From: Cristatella mucedo
Lineage: Eukaryota; Bryozoa; Phylactolaemata; Cristatellidae
DNA: 64,000 nucleotides
NCBI GenBank assembly: GCA_009760855.2
Contig: WPIO01000011.1
Location: forward strand, 6,580,001 to 6,644,000
Direction: 5' to 3'
Position 1 is the stretch's first letter. Every line of letters starts with the position of its first letter. The notes beneath the pieces are model-generated. The model was not told the DNA's origin, did no database searches, and saw only the letters and a list, made by a program, of their open reading frames with translations. Position numbers and translations under genes: made by a program. Below are positions 24,515-35,158 of the stretch, piece after piece.

Positions 24515-24834
24515 GTAAGTTGAAAGCTGGCATCTGCGATAACCTAACTATCAGCGCGGGTGACTATTTCGGTGGTGGACTGCCGGGCGGTTAAGTTATC
24601 GCCATTCAAAATGGATCGTATCGCTGGCAGCTACTGGGCCCACCGGTAATATGGCCGCTTTTTTGTCTAAGTCCCACACCCGGATCAGCTGGCTCCATGT
24701 GGAGAGGGGGAGACCGCATGGTATATCTCGATTTTTGTTAGTATCGCAACAAGCGTTGATCAAGACCAAAATAAGCAAGAGTACATTGTCCGGCCTCTTT
24801 GTCGACCGAGTCGTTTGTGTTTTCTTGTTTTTAG

Positions 24835-24871
24835 ACGTCCGGCAGAGACGACCAAGTCAATAATGTCAAAG
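24835..24871 (+). CDS. Candidate second coding exon (possible TOP1 exon 2)
   Basis: A strong acceptor (TTTTCTTGTTTTTAG) and donor (GTAAAT) bound 37 bp encoding TSGRDDQVNNVK plus one base. The phase-1 end fits the TOP1 acceptor at 29962 (G plus GC gives Gly). The intron would be 5.1 kb and full of repeats. Confidence 0.4.
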
Positions 24872-25697
24872 GTAAATCGCCGTGTGCCGTTCCCCGTCGT
24901 AGCTCCTCCGCCGAGTCGTCGGCGAGGCGCGCCCGGCGCGCTGCTTCCCGGCGGCAAGGCAGTTTATGGCCGAAAGGCGTACCTGCGGTATTTCGCGAGC
25001 GCCGGTTTTGGTCGTGAAAGCTTGCGCTACCAGAGAGCGACCGGACAGTCAGTGGACCGTTCGGCGGCCGGCGTGTCGCACGCGCGCGGTGCCTCACAGC
25101 GACCGCCACCTTTGCTGCCGCCGGCGCGTTCGAGCAGGTGGCTTTAGCCGAACGGCACTACTCAGCCAAGTGGAGCGACACCGAATTCGCCGCGGGGTCG
25201 TTCGTGGGTGGTTGGTCGGTCGGTCGTTCGTGCGACGACGTGCAGTCAGCGACCGACCGTGGAGCGGGCTTATTCATTACGGGCGCCCCAGACAGACCGC
25301 CGGGGGCGAAGTGTCGTTCTGCTTTGTCTGGCCGGTGGCAGGCGGGATGGCAAAGGCAGGCTGCTTGGCCTTCGCGGGTCTCGACGTCGTTGGCACCCGT
25401 AACACGAAAGCTGCTGTACTTTAAAGCCCTGCCAACCAGTCGCGGCTCTTGGTCGTAGTCCTCACGCGAGTTTGCTCTCGTTTCATTTCTGCCATCGGCG
25501 ACTGCCGTCCGTAGTAGCATTTGGATTTCCTCAGGTGGATGCTTTTGGCTGCCGGCAGCAGGCTGCAGGTCATGTGCGAAGCTGCTGTCAAGCCTAGCAA
25601 GTAGGTTCAAGTTAGGTTTAGGAGCTAGTCACTCAGCAGAGTCAGTATTGCTGTGGTTGAATGACGACCTAACTAATCAGAAATGCAGACCTAGATA
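24872..25697. other. GC-rich, no confirmed exon
   Basis: CpG-rich with overlapping open frames on both strands (for example 24966-25424) that show no family resemblance. It is probably the downstream half of a CpG-rich promoter region. Confidence 0.3.
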
Positions 25698-25698
25698 G

Positions 25699-25756
<58 letters not shown>
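25698..25756. repeat. (CT)n microsatellite
   Basis: About 58 bp of uninterrupted CT. Confidence 0.97.
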
Positions 25757-25760
<4 letters not shown>

Positions 25761-25784
25761 TGTTTTGCTGGATATTTTTGGCAG

Positions 25785-27000
25785 CGTTTGATGCCGTTGA
25801 TCACCACAGATTCTTCTCGAACGCCTCTAATCTCACCTGTGCAACGCCCGGCACTGGTCCTGCTGCAATGGTTTAGGTAATATCTCTGTGGGTGAATCCA
25901 GAGTATTGATGTCAACGGACAAACGTCACCCCAGGAGCCTCTAAAGTAGGGGCAAACCCCAGGGGTCCTTGCACGGTCTTTTGCAAGTTACACTCTCCCT
26001 CTTGCCGATGTAATTCGAAAACACAGTCTGAGCTTTCATTTCTATTCAGATGACACATAGGTGCCACCTGTGCTCTGATTCTTCCTTACCCTCCAGATGT
26101 CCCAACTCTCTACTCTTGCTATTACATGCATAGCCGATATTTTACACTTGGATGGCAGCAAACATTCTCAAATTGAATGACGATAAAACCAACTGACTAG
26201 TTATAGGCTAGCCAGGTGTTGCTCAGGCATGGGAAAACCTCGAATGGGCTTGGCCAACATATGTTCTGTAATATCTGCACGAAATCTGAATGGCCTGTTC
26301 CAAAATGACCTTTTACTAGACAACCACATTAGCTCCACAGTCAAGTATGTCTCATTATAGCTATGTAACATTGTAAGCATTTGGGCCTGCTTAGGCAGGT
26401 ATAACCGATCGAAGTTGGTCCATGCATAATGTGTGACAACCCGGCTCGGCTTTTGTAACTCACCACTTGCACGGTCTTCCAGCCCATGCAATAAGGCGCT
26501 TACAGTTCTTGCAAAGCTCTACAGCCATGCTTCTCTGTCGTGAATATCGCAGTTGCCACATTGCACCACTTCTCGCTGACCTGCACTGGCTCCTCATCAA
26601 GCAGCATATTAATTTCAAGGTTTTGTTACTCACTTTTAGGTCCCTCCATTCTCTTGCTCCAGCCTACCTATCTGAACCACTCCCCAGCCAGGCTAAGCAT
26701 CGGTCACCTGCTCTCGACTCAATTTGGTTAGCTGTGCTGCAAACCAACCCCAATTCCCTTGAAGCCTGGAACTCACTCCCGACTGATGTTCCGACATCCC
26801 CTGACTTTTTGACATTTAAAGGAAGCTATAAAAACCTGCCTATCTCACACAACATTTGCTGGGACCATATGAATCGTCCTTTGTGTGCTTATGCATGCTG
26901 ATGCATGTTATCACTAACCATATTGACGTGCTTACTTTACAGCACTTGTAAAGTACCTAGTAAGTGATTTGGCTCTTTGAGGGTGCATTAGTATTATTGT
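25785..27000 (+). mobile_element. L2-like LINE, degenerate RT to tail
   Basis: FDAVDHH-type RT block (about 25788), a GVPQGS-like region (about 25930-25960), a broken Y/F-D-D box (about 26045), the SARNLNGLFQNDLLLDNHI-like block (about 26280), and the C-terminal block from 26467 (AIRRLQFLQSS, LHWLLIKQHINFKVLLL, LAPAYLSEPL). It ends in a worn tail and (ATT)n. Frames are broken throughout. Confidence 0.8.
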
Positions 27001-27044
27001 TATTATTATTACTACTACCGAACCAGCCCTTCCCAGCCCTGACT

Positions 27045-27160
27045 GCAGCTTCTGCAGCTAGGCATGACCGAGGTCGTCGGCTCAATTCCCGTGGCACATG
27101 AGAAGTGCCTGAACAGATATTAAGTTCTCTTAGGGTGCTATACAAATAAATTATATATAA
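27045..27160 (+). mobile_element. SINE family A, 5' truncated
   Basis: Keeps CATGACCGAGGTCGTCGGCTC with a worn B box (GGCTCAATTCCC), then GTGCCTGAACAGATATTAAG and a TTCTCTTAGGGTGCTATAC arm. A (TA)n tract follows. Confidence 0.65.
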
Positions 27161-27180
27161 ATATAGATAGATATTTCCAC

Positions 27181-27183
<3 letters not shown>

Positions 27184-27259
<76 letters not shown>
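27184..27259. repeat. (TA)n microsatellite near a SINE tail
   Basis: About 38 TA units. An ACTGCATATA/TATATGCAGT pair at the two ends makes the whole tract an inverted repeat. Confidence 0.95.
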
Positions 27260-27262
<3 letters not shown>

Positions 27263-27345
27263 GTGGATAACAGACGTCGCTGCCAGTGCAGGCAGCCATC
27301 TTAGGCCGGTCACTTTTAGCCCTGATCGGCGACTGGCAGCCCGGT

Positions 27346-27430
27346 CTTATAATAATAATTATAATGCACTTGATAAAGCATCCTCAGAGAACTCAATCTC
27401 TTTCTAGGCGCTTTACATTTGCTGCAAAGG
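27346..27430 (-). mobile_element. L2 3' tail
   Basis: Minus-strand tail: CAGCAAATGTAAAGCGCC, then TTGAGTTCTCTGAGGATGC, then (ATT)n. Confidence 0.75.
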
Positions 27431-28000
27431 AAATCACCTGTGAGTGGCTGGCCCCTCGATGTCCGACGTTCTTCGAGGAGCCGGGCCGTCAGTCTACCAA
27501 ATCACCTCCCGGCTGCAGCGCTTCTCACTTGCCCACTCTATCGGCGCACTCAGACCATCCGATGCTCATGCCCCACCCCACTCCACTCCACCCCACCCCA
27601 CGCTCCCCCCTATTGCCTGCGTGTAGCTTGGGTGGTCCCGCTCAGCCTGGTACCTCCCCCACCCCATCTCACTCACTCACCCACCCAGCTCTTCCACCTT
27701 GTGCCGTCGAGGCATTCTCAAAATCTTCTTTTCCTCGTTCTTTGCCGATGCCCGTCGTGCACACAGCAGCAAGCCACCCTGTGAGCGAGTCACGTGAGAA
27801 ATATATACCATGCACAATTTCAGCATGCCTCTCGGTAATTGTGTGGGTGTTGATGCTGGCACCCCGGATTTCACTTCTGCTGTCCATGTTTCAGACACAG
27901 CAAGCTTTCGGAGGCTGAAAAGGTCCGACATTGTCACACAAATTTCAGGGCGACTGAGTCTATGATCCATTGAAACGAAGCAAACTAGATTAGCTTTCAG
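27431..28000. other. No gene seen
   Basis: Includes a C-rich, CCCCACTCC-like simple stretch at 27570-27610. Open frames show no similarity. Confidence 0.3.
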
Positions 28001-28003
28001 TCT

Positions 28004-28118
28004 CTAATGTAATGTAATGTATCTCCGTCTGTAACTCCACAAAGTCATAAAGACCAGGTGGGTGTTTCGCAGGAGAGTTTTGTATAGCGCACTCACAGCC
28101 TAAGCGGCTTTCTGTGTC
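28004..28118 (-). mobile_element. LINE-B 3' end
   Basis: Minus strand: CCGCTTAGGCTGTGAGTGCG, CTCTCCTGCGAAACACCCAC, GGAGTTACAGACGGAGATAC and (ATTAC)n. Confidence 0.75.
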
Positions 28119-28867
28119 AGAAATCTATGAAAAGACGGCCGATGTTATTAGAAGGCACTGGCAGTGCTACTGTTGTTAAGATCTCGTGTCTGGTTTCAGA
28201 CTTCAGCACATGGGTTGGCAGTGGCTGCCATTTTGGGTTTCCGGCTGCTATTTCTAGCTTCCATGTTCTGTTCAGCACATCAAAAGCGATGTAGCACAAT
28301 TAATCAAAAGCAGAAATGGTCTTGTGCTCGGTTACTTTCAAACTCAAAATTGGGAGCGAATTTGAAATATACTTCCAGAGCTTTTATGAGAGCTTTCGAA
28401 ACATTGCCATGTTGAGAATGTGCTCACCGGAAGTGAACTTGAGCTGTTCTTCCGGTCGCTGAAGAGTCATGTGAACTGCGAAAATTCAGCTCGAGAGCAG
28501 AAGATTACGTGTCCGTGGCCATTGTCCATCCACACTCAATGTAGCATTCGCATAGCCAGCTTATCATTGACTTCCTCGATGGTTACTTCAGTTCTGTTAT
28601 TTAGGTCATTTTTAGGATAGAACAGATGTATATCTTTTGCCGAAGTCAAAGGTTGTTTGTTTGCTAAGGTTTTGGCTTCAGAAATAGTTTGTGCTACAGT
28701 TGGCATGTTTTATTTGCCATTCTCCACTCAGTTGTGCGAAAACGTATGTAGTAAACATCGACACAGGGTGTGGGTATATATATTTTGTGATAGATGAGTG
28801 GTGTGAGAAAAGAGGGAGTCTGCCAGCTAGCTTGTGTTTGTATGCACATCACCCGTATGCGTATCTG
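28119..28867. other. No gene seen
   Basis: Moderately AT-rich unique sequence. No exon, repeat family or RNA could be supported. Confidence 0.3.
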
Positions 28868-28889
28868 TCTCTGTCTCTCTCTCTCTCTG

Positions 28890-28978
<89 letters not shown>
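28868..28978. repeat. (CT)n microsatellite
   Basis: About 110 bp of CT with two GT/CG interruptions near the start. Confidence 0.97.
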
Positions 28979-28981
<3 letters not shown>

Positions 28982-29004
28982 CACCTACTTACCATTCACA
29001 CATC

Positions 29005-29175
29005 ATAATAAAAATAAGCAACGTGTAAAGCACCCTAAGACAACTCAACCTCTTTCGGGCTAGTGCACTATGGTGGAAAGAAGGCCTACTATGATATAAT
29101 GATAATAATAATAATATGATATTTATATAGCACACTAAGAGAAGTCAATCTCTTTCTAGGCACTTCAAAAATGTT
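29005..29175 (-). mobile_element. Two L2 3' tails in tandem
   Basis: Minus-strand tails at about 29005-29070 and 29095-29172. Each has TAGAAAGAG/GGTGC-type hairpin arms and an ATT-rich end. Confidence 0.55.
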
Positions 29176-29249
29176 GGAAAGGGAAGCACATCAATTGGCC
29201 AGTGATAACCTGTTCGGCTGGATTTTTAGCTTCTTTTTAAGTGATGTCA

Positions 29250-29372
29250 CGTCATGTTGGCTACCATATGTGTACCGAAAGCCGCCTAGGCTGTGAATGC
29301 ACTATGCAAAACGTTCCTTCGTAATACCCACATAGTCTTTCTGGCTTTGTGGAGTTACAGACCAAAATACAA
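29250..29372 (+). mobile_element. LINE-B 3' end
   Basis: Has ACCGAAAGCCGCCTAGGCTG, a worn CGTAATACCCACATAGTC and TTGTGGAGTTACAGACC. Confidence 0.65.
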
Positions 29373-29650
29373 TGGGGTCGTGACGTCAGTCAGAAGTGAA
29401 TTCCAAGCTTTGGAAGGGTACAAACTGAAAGAACTGTCTCCAAGTGATTTGAGGTTAGCTAGAGTCACGGCTGAACGACTTGAACGACAGAGGGAGAGGT
29501 GGTGCATGAGGAATAAATATTTTTTTTTAAAGGTAGGCGAGAGCAAGAGAATCAAAGGATCCAATAGTGAATGACAGAAGCTTAAAGTCGATACGCTGCT
29601 TGTCGAGGAGCCAGAGCAATGTCTTGTTATTCTATTATTATTATTATTTC
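29373..29650 (-). mobile_element. L2-like C-terminal fragment
   Basis: The minus frame reads VTLANLKSLGDSSFSLYPSK then AWNSLLTDVTT, the conserved L2 C-terminal block. It is bounded by an ATT-rich run at 29630-29650. Confidence 0.6.
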
Positions 29651-29734
29651 CCCGAGGTCGGCGAGCCAGCTGCTCGCTGTGTCAGTGCTTGCACCGGTGC
29701 CCTTCGGCAGCGCCAGCCTTGGTTGGGTGGCAGC

Positions 29735-29872
29735 TTGGCTCTTTGGCTGGTCGCTCACCATTGGTTGATGCTGGCTGGTCGCTCACCATTGGTTGATGCT
29801 GGCTAGTCGCTCACCATTGGTTGATGCTGGCCGGTCGCTCACCATTGGTTGATGCTGGCTGGTCGCTCGCCG
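29735..29872. promoter_or_regulatory. 28-bp minisatellite carrying four CCAAT (NF-Y-type) boxes
   Basis: A 28-bp unit is repeated about 4.5 times. On the minus strand each full unit reads AACCAATGG, which fits the NF-Y consensus (RRCCAATSR). The ATTGG cores are at 29760, 29788, 29816 and 29844, spaced exactly 28 bp. It lies about 115 bp upstream of the acceptor of the large TOP1 exon. It may be a promoter or enhancer; if the 24.5-kb exons are real, it would be intronic or a second promoter. Confidence 0.5.
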
Positions 29873-29961
29873 TCGCCCTGCGCGCGTTGGCATGCGGCAG
29901 CTGCGAGTTGCGCCGAGGCACTGCTTGGCATTCAACGTGACAAATGCTTCGTTATTTGCAG

Positions 29962-31046
29962 GCACCGCCTTCCTGGAGCACCACGCAGCTGCTGCTCCGA
30001 TTGCGAAGAGCAGCTCTCAGTCACACGGCATCGGCGCGCATGCGGCCGCTTCGCACCACGGCTCGGCCACCAAGGAGGGCGGCGGCAGCAAGGACCACCA
30101 TCGTGTCGCCTCCTCCTCCTCCTCCTCCGGCATGGAGAAGAAGAAAAAGGAAGGCGACAGAGCGGGCGATGCAGAAAGGAAGCGCGAGCACGACCCGCAG
30201 GCAAGACAGGAGAACGGACACGACAGTAAGAAGCCTCGCCTCGACGAGCGTGGCAGCGGCGGCAGCAGCAGCAGGGAGCACAAACTTGGCGGCAGTAGCA
30301 CCAGCGCCGGTGGCTCGGCAGCGAAGCCCGACGGAGCGGTCGTATCAAAGGAGCACGGCAGTGGTGAGAAGAAGAGGGAACACCACGGCGGCGAGCACCG
30401 GAAAGAGCATGGCGGCGAAAAGAAGAAAGAGCATGGCGGCGAAAGGAAGAAGGAGCATGGCGGCGAAAGGAAGAAGGAGCATGGCGGCGAAAGGAAGAAG
30501 GAGCATGGCGGCGAAAGGAAGGAGCATGGTGGCGAAAAGAAAAAGGAGCATGGCGGAGAGAAGAGGAAGGAGCATGGCGGAGAGAAGAGGAAAGAAGAGC
30601 ACGGTGTTGGCGAGAAGAAGAAGGAGCACGGCGGCAGCGACAAGAGTCGCGACCCGGGGCACAAAGGCGGCGACTCGGCCAAGGACAAGCCAAAGCACTC
30701 CGGCTTGACCAATGGAGTTCCGGCGTCGTCGTCGTCGGAGAAGCCGGGCAAGCCGGCCAGCAGCGGCTCCGCTGGGCCCGATGCCGCCAAGCTGCACGAT
30801 GGTTCGAGAAAGGAGCTGACCGCTTCCGCTGCCAAACCCAGCAAGTCGGCCAGTGGCAGCAGCGGCGGGGTGGCAGCAAAGCAGCCGGAGCCGGTCGCCG
30901 GGTTGTCATCGTCTGCCGGCAAGGCGGTCAAACAGGAAGTCGGCTCGCCGGTCAAAGTCAGCAGCAGCAGCAGTGGGCTCTTCTCGGAGACAGTGTCGGA
31001 GACTCGTGTCAAGGCCGAAGTAGAGAGCGACGATGACATGCCGCTG
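29962..31046 (+). CDS. TOP1: TOP1 large N-terminal exon
   Basis: Acceptor TTATTTGCAG, phase 1. Encodes a Ser/Gly/Lys/His/Glu-rich disordered region with a GGERKKEH coding minisatellite (30377-30645), ending VESDDDMPL before the donor GTATGT. The acidic D-D-D-(M/I)-P-L motif is typical of invertebrate TOP1. An in-frame ATG at 29892 upstream is the alternative start. Confidence 0.9.
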
Positions 31047-34000
31047 GTATGTGCTTCTGGTGCAGTCGCCTTCCTCGCGAGGCCCTGCGGCAGCATCAGC
31101 GTGCTTACGAGGCGAACGGCTTTGTGTGTCGTTGCAGGCTAAGCGGAAGGAGACGGCGGCCAAGAGCACAAGCAACGTCAAGGTTAGCTCTTCTGAGACC
31201 GTAGCTGTCAAGAAGAGAAAGCTGAGCGAGTCGGACGACGCCGCAGACAATGCTGCCCTGGCCAACAGGTGTGCACGTGGGCGTGCTGCGCCACGTGGGC
31301 AGCACGCACGGGGCGGTCGGCGCGCTGCCGTCGGCGGCTCGCAGCGTGCGCGCGCGCACACTCGTGCCGTGCCCTCGGCGGCCACTCTGCCAGGCTGCGG
31401 CCCAGCCGCTATCAGCAGCAACGTATCTCGGGGCGTGTGGCTGCCGCAGCGCCTGAGGGCTTCTTCTGCGCCGTCGCCTCGCCTCACTCCGGGCTGTTAG
31501 CGCAAGCAAACGGTCCGAACCGCCTCTCGCAGCTTGCATCCGGCGAGCACACTTGGCCTGGCGCGCGCTCGCTCGCGCCGTTCTGTGACGGCGCGTGCAG
31601 TCGTGAGGACTTGTCGGCGCGTTGACAGCACGAACAATGCGAAAAAGGTCAAGGTGGAGATGGAAGTAAAGAAGAAGATAAAGACGAAAGAAACTGAGAC
31701 CAAAAACAAGATCGTAAAGCAGAAGGTCCGAACCTCCGACGACGAGGACGACTTTAAGGTCAGAGACCTGTCTCTGCCAAGCAGGCGAATCGCTTGCCTG
31801 CGCGGGCGAGCGACAGCCGACTAGCGGTCGAGTGCTTGAGCTGAAGCGGCTGCAGCGGCTTCCCTTACCGCTAGCTAGCGGGCTGACCGCTGTCTAACCC
31901 CGTCATTCTGCAGGGCAAAAAGAAACCGGCCGCCGACGGTATCGTCGTTGTCAAGGAGAAGACCAAGCGGGAGCTGAAGAAAGAGATAGAAGTGAAGGAG
32001 GTGTGGCGCTGGTAAGCGGTCCGAGTCGCGCCAACACCCACCCACCCACCCAAGGCGTTCCGAGCCTGCACGCTCCGCCCGCTCGCAAGCACGCACGCAC
32101 GTCTCCCAGAGCGGCGGCGCAGGCGTCAGTCAGAGCCGAGCTTCGTTGGCTTGCTTGGCAGGTGGGAGGAGGAGCGCCGAGATGACAACGTGAAATGGAA
32201 GTTTCTGGAGCACAAGGGACCGCTGATAGCGCCCGCTTATGAGCCGCTGCCATCCAGCGTGCAGTTCAAGTATGACGGTGAGTAATCGGCAAAGCAGCAG
32301 CTTGTGTGCGCCCCTCACTAGCCGTTTTGCTTCTTGGCATTCTGCTCGTGAGAAAAAAACGTCTCCGGCGGCTGCATCACCAGTGCACTGCTGCCCGCAG
32401 CTGCTGCCCGTGTGAGTGCATCGTAAGTAGCTGATCGGTGCTGCGTAATGGCAGTAAGCAGCACTTGGTCATTGGAATTGGCTTGATGGTCGTTTGTTGT
32501 GGGCCACAGTTTGTTCTGATAGCCAGCTGTTTTCACTGTTCTCCTCCTCCTCCTCCTCCTCCTCCTCCTCCTCCTCCTCCTCCTCCTCCTCTTCCTCCTC
32601 CTCCTCCTCCTCCTCCTCCTCCTCCTCCTCCTCCTCCTCCTCCTCCTCCCCCCTTTTCCTCCTCCTCCCTCCTCCCTCCTCCACTGCACTTTGAGTGGCA
32701 ACACCACCGCTGAGTTTGCCGGCAGGTCACCGTTAGCTGGCTGGCTGCATGTTGTTAGGATCCGCTCCTCGACTGAGGTCGAAGGTCACTCTCTTCTCTG
32801 ATCTGGTTAGCTTGGTTGACATTTTCGCATGCCCAGCGTCAGTTTCATGTGAATTCACGAGGCCGGCTAACGTTCGTGCTCAAAAGAAGGCTGCAGGCCG
32901 GCATTTTGGGGCGCCGCCCCTCTGCCCGCATCCGTCCACATTAAGCTCGCTTTGCCCATCTGATCATCAGACTTGCCCCGCTCTGCTTTATACCGCCTGT
33001 TCAGTGTTGTGAGCACTTCCTGCTTGACTGCTTTGCGGCTAGCCGGCCGTGATCTGCTGCCCGTCGATCGAGCACTTTACGGAAGTTGCCGTCTCCTTCA
33101 CGTGTCGTGTACGATGTCGGTTCAAATTCTACTCATGCAAAGCTCACCGAGCGTTGGTTAGCCGCTACGTAAGCCTCAGCTCGTGCTGTGCTGGGGCCTC
33201 GGCCGCTGGCTCCGAGCGTTGTGCGCATGTATGCCACTCCAAGGTCTTTGCCGGATCTTTGCGTGGCTCGCCTTGTCAGGACTGACGGGCCACATTCCGT
33301 AGCATACTTCGAAGCGGTTTGGAGCGTTAGTGCAGTGCCGTTGCAGTCCGTCTGGCTAGCGTGCCTAGAGATGCCTCCTTCCTCTACCGAAGCATTTGAA
33401 TCCGGCACGTTTCTGCTTCGTGCTCGAGGGTGTTCGGTAATCGTCCACTTCGGTTACTTTACCTTAATTGCCTGCTTCAAGCGTTGGTGGTGACGAGCCG
33501 TCGAGGTTCCTTTGCCGCTATGTCAAATGAAGAGAATGAGGCTGTTAAACCAGCTCCCGGTTTCTTTTTTCTCTCGATCGTATGCCGAGCGGTGGGACCT
33601 CTCTGTCTGTCTCTGCCTTGCCTTGACATGCATGATGCGAGAGCACCTATGCTATTGGTAGAATTCTCGCAGATTGCCAATTCAGTTGCCGTGTGAGCGC
33701 ACTCTGCCGCGCTGCCTGGGGCGCCTGCCGCTGTGTGCTTCTCCCCAGTTTATCCCACGCATCCGCACTGCAGCTGCACGCTCCCGGATCGAGTGCTCAC
33801 GTGGCCGTCGCCGTGACCCATTTTCAGGCAAACCATACAAGCTCGAAGAGGGCACGGAGGAGGTGGCCGGATTCTATGCGCGCATGATCGAGCACGAGTA
33901 CACGACGAGGGACATATTCAACAAGAACTTCATGAAGGATTGGCGCCAGGTGGGTGCCGTGGCTCGCCCTCGCGCTCTCTTCTCTCCCGACCACTCTCTT

Positions 34001-34173
34001 ACACTTGCGGTTCGGCCTAGTCTATCTCGGCTGCGTGACGTCCTGCGGTTGGACCGTTGCTCCGAGTAGGGGGCGGTAGGTTGCCAAGCCCCGCTCGTTC
34101 GGCCGCAGACGACGCGCACTCTCTCTCCCTCTCTCTCTCTCCCTCTCTCTTTCTCCCTCTCCATTTCTCTTTG

Positions 34174-34246
<73 letters not shown>

Positions 34247-35088
34247 GTCTGGCTGTCTGTCTCTCTTTCTTGTCTGTCTCTCTCTCCCTCTCTCTCTCTC
34301 TTTGGCCAGGTTGAACGGTAGGCGTCGGCGGTCCGAACGAGCAGCACGATTTTACATTGCTCGTGTGCACGGGCCTTTTTTGACATCAGGTCATGTCGGC
34401 ACGGGAACGGGAGCACATAACCGACCTCAAAAAGTGCGACTTCAGAGCCATCAACGAGTATTACAAGCAGAAATCCGAGGAAAAGAAGGCTATGAGCAAG
34501 GAGGAGAAAGCGGTGCGTGGCCGCCCGCTGCTTCGGTTGCTGCCTCCGTCGCAGCGGCGGCAGTTTCGTGCCTTGTCCCGTGCTCGAGGGCCCCGTGTGC
34601 CGAAATTGAGCGAGCGAGCGATCGGCAACCGATCTGGGCGGTTTTAGAAAATCAAAGAGCAGAACGAAAAGATCGTCGAAGAGTACGGCTTCTGTAAGAT
34701 CGATGGGCACACAGAGAAAATCGGAAACTTCCGTGTCGAGCCGCCTGGCCTGTTTCGCGGCCGAGGCGACCATCCGAAGCAGGGCATGCTGAAGCGGAGG
34801 GTAATGCCTGAGGACATCATCATCAACTGCAGCAAGTAAGGCCCCTCCTCGTCCTATCGCACTTCTCCGTGCTCCGAGTGCTGCTCCGGATTCGTGATGG
34901 CCGGCAGTCTGCCGGTGTGACTGTGATGCAATGGAGTGGGTCTGTGTTGTGTGTGCAGTTGGTTTGCAATTCCACAAAGCCGCGACGACTTAGTGGGCAT
35001 GCACGTTATCGCTAGCCAATTTGACATGCTTCCCTCACGGCAAATCTCAAGTGCTCATAAAGAGAGAGAGAGCCAGAGAGAGAGAGAG

Positions 35089-35158
<70 letters not shown>

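Noticed and set aside
29735-29872. CRISPR-like array of 28-bp units
   Set aside because: The units are contiguous tandem copies with no spacers, in an animal genome upstream of TOP1. It is a minisatellite.
29932-31096. Long antisense open frames (325 and 359 residues) opposite TOP1
   Set aside because: They arise because the GC-rich, repeat-coding TOP1 exon has few stops in other frames. They show no family similarity and overlap the coding minisatellite.
32318-32713. Poly-Arg, poly-Glu and poly-Gly proteins in both strands
   Set aside because: Translations of the (CCT)n tract in a TOP1 intron.
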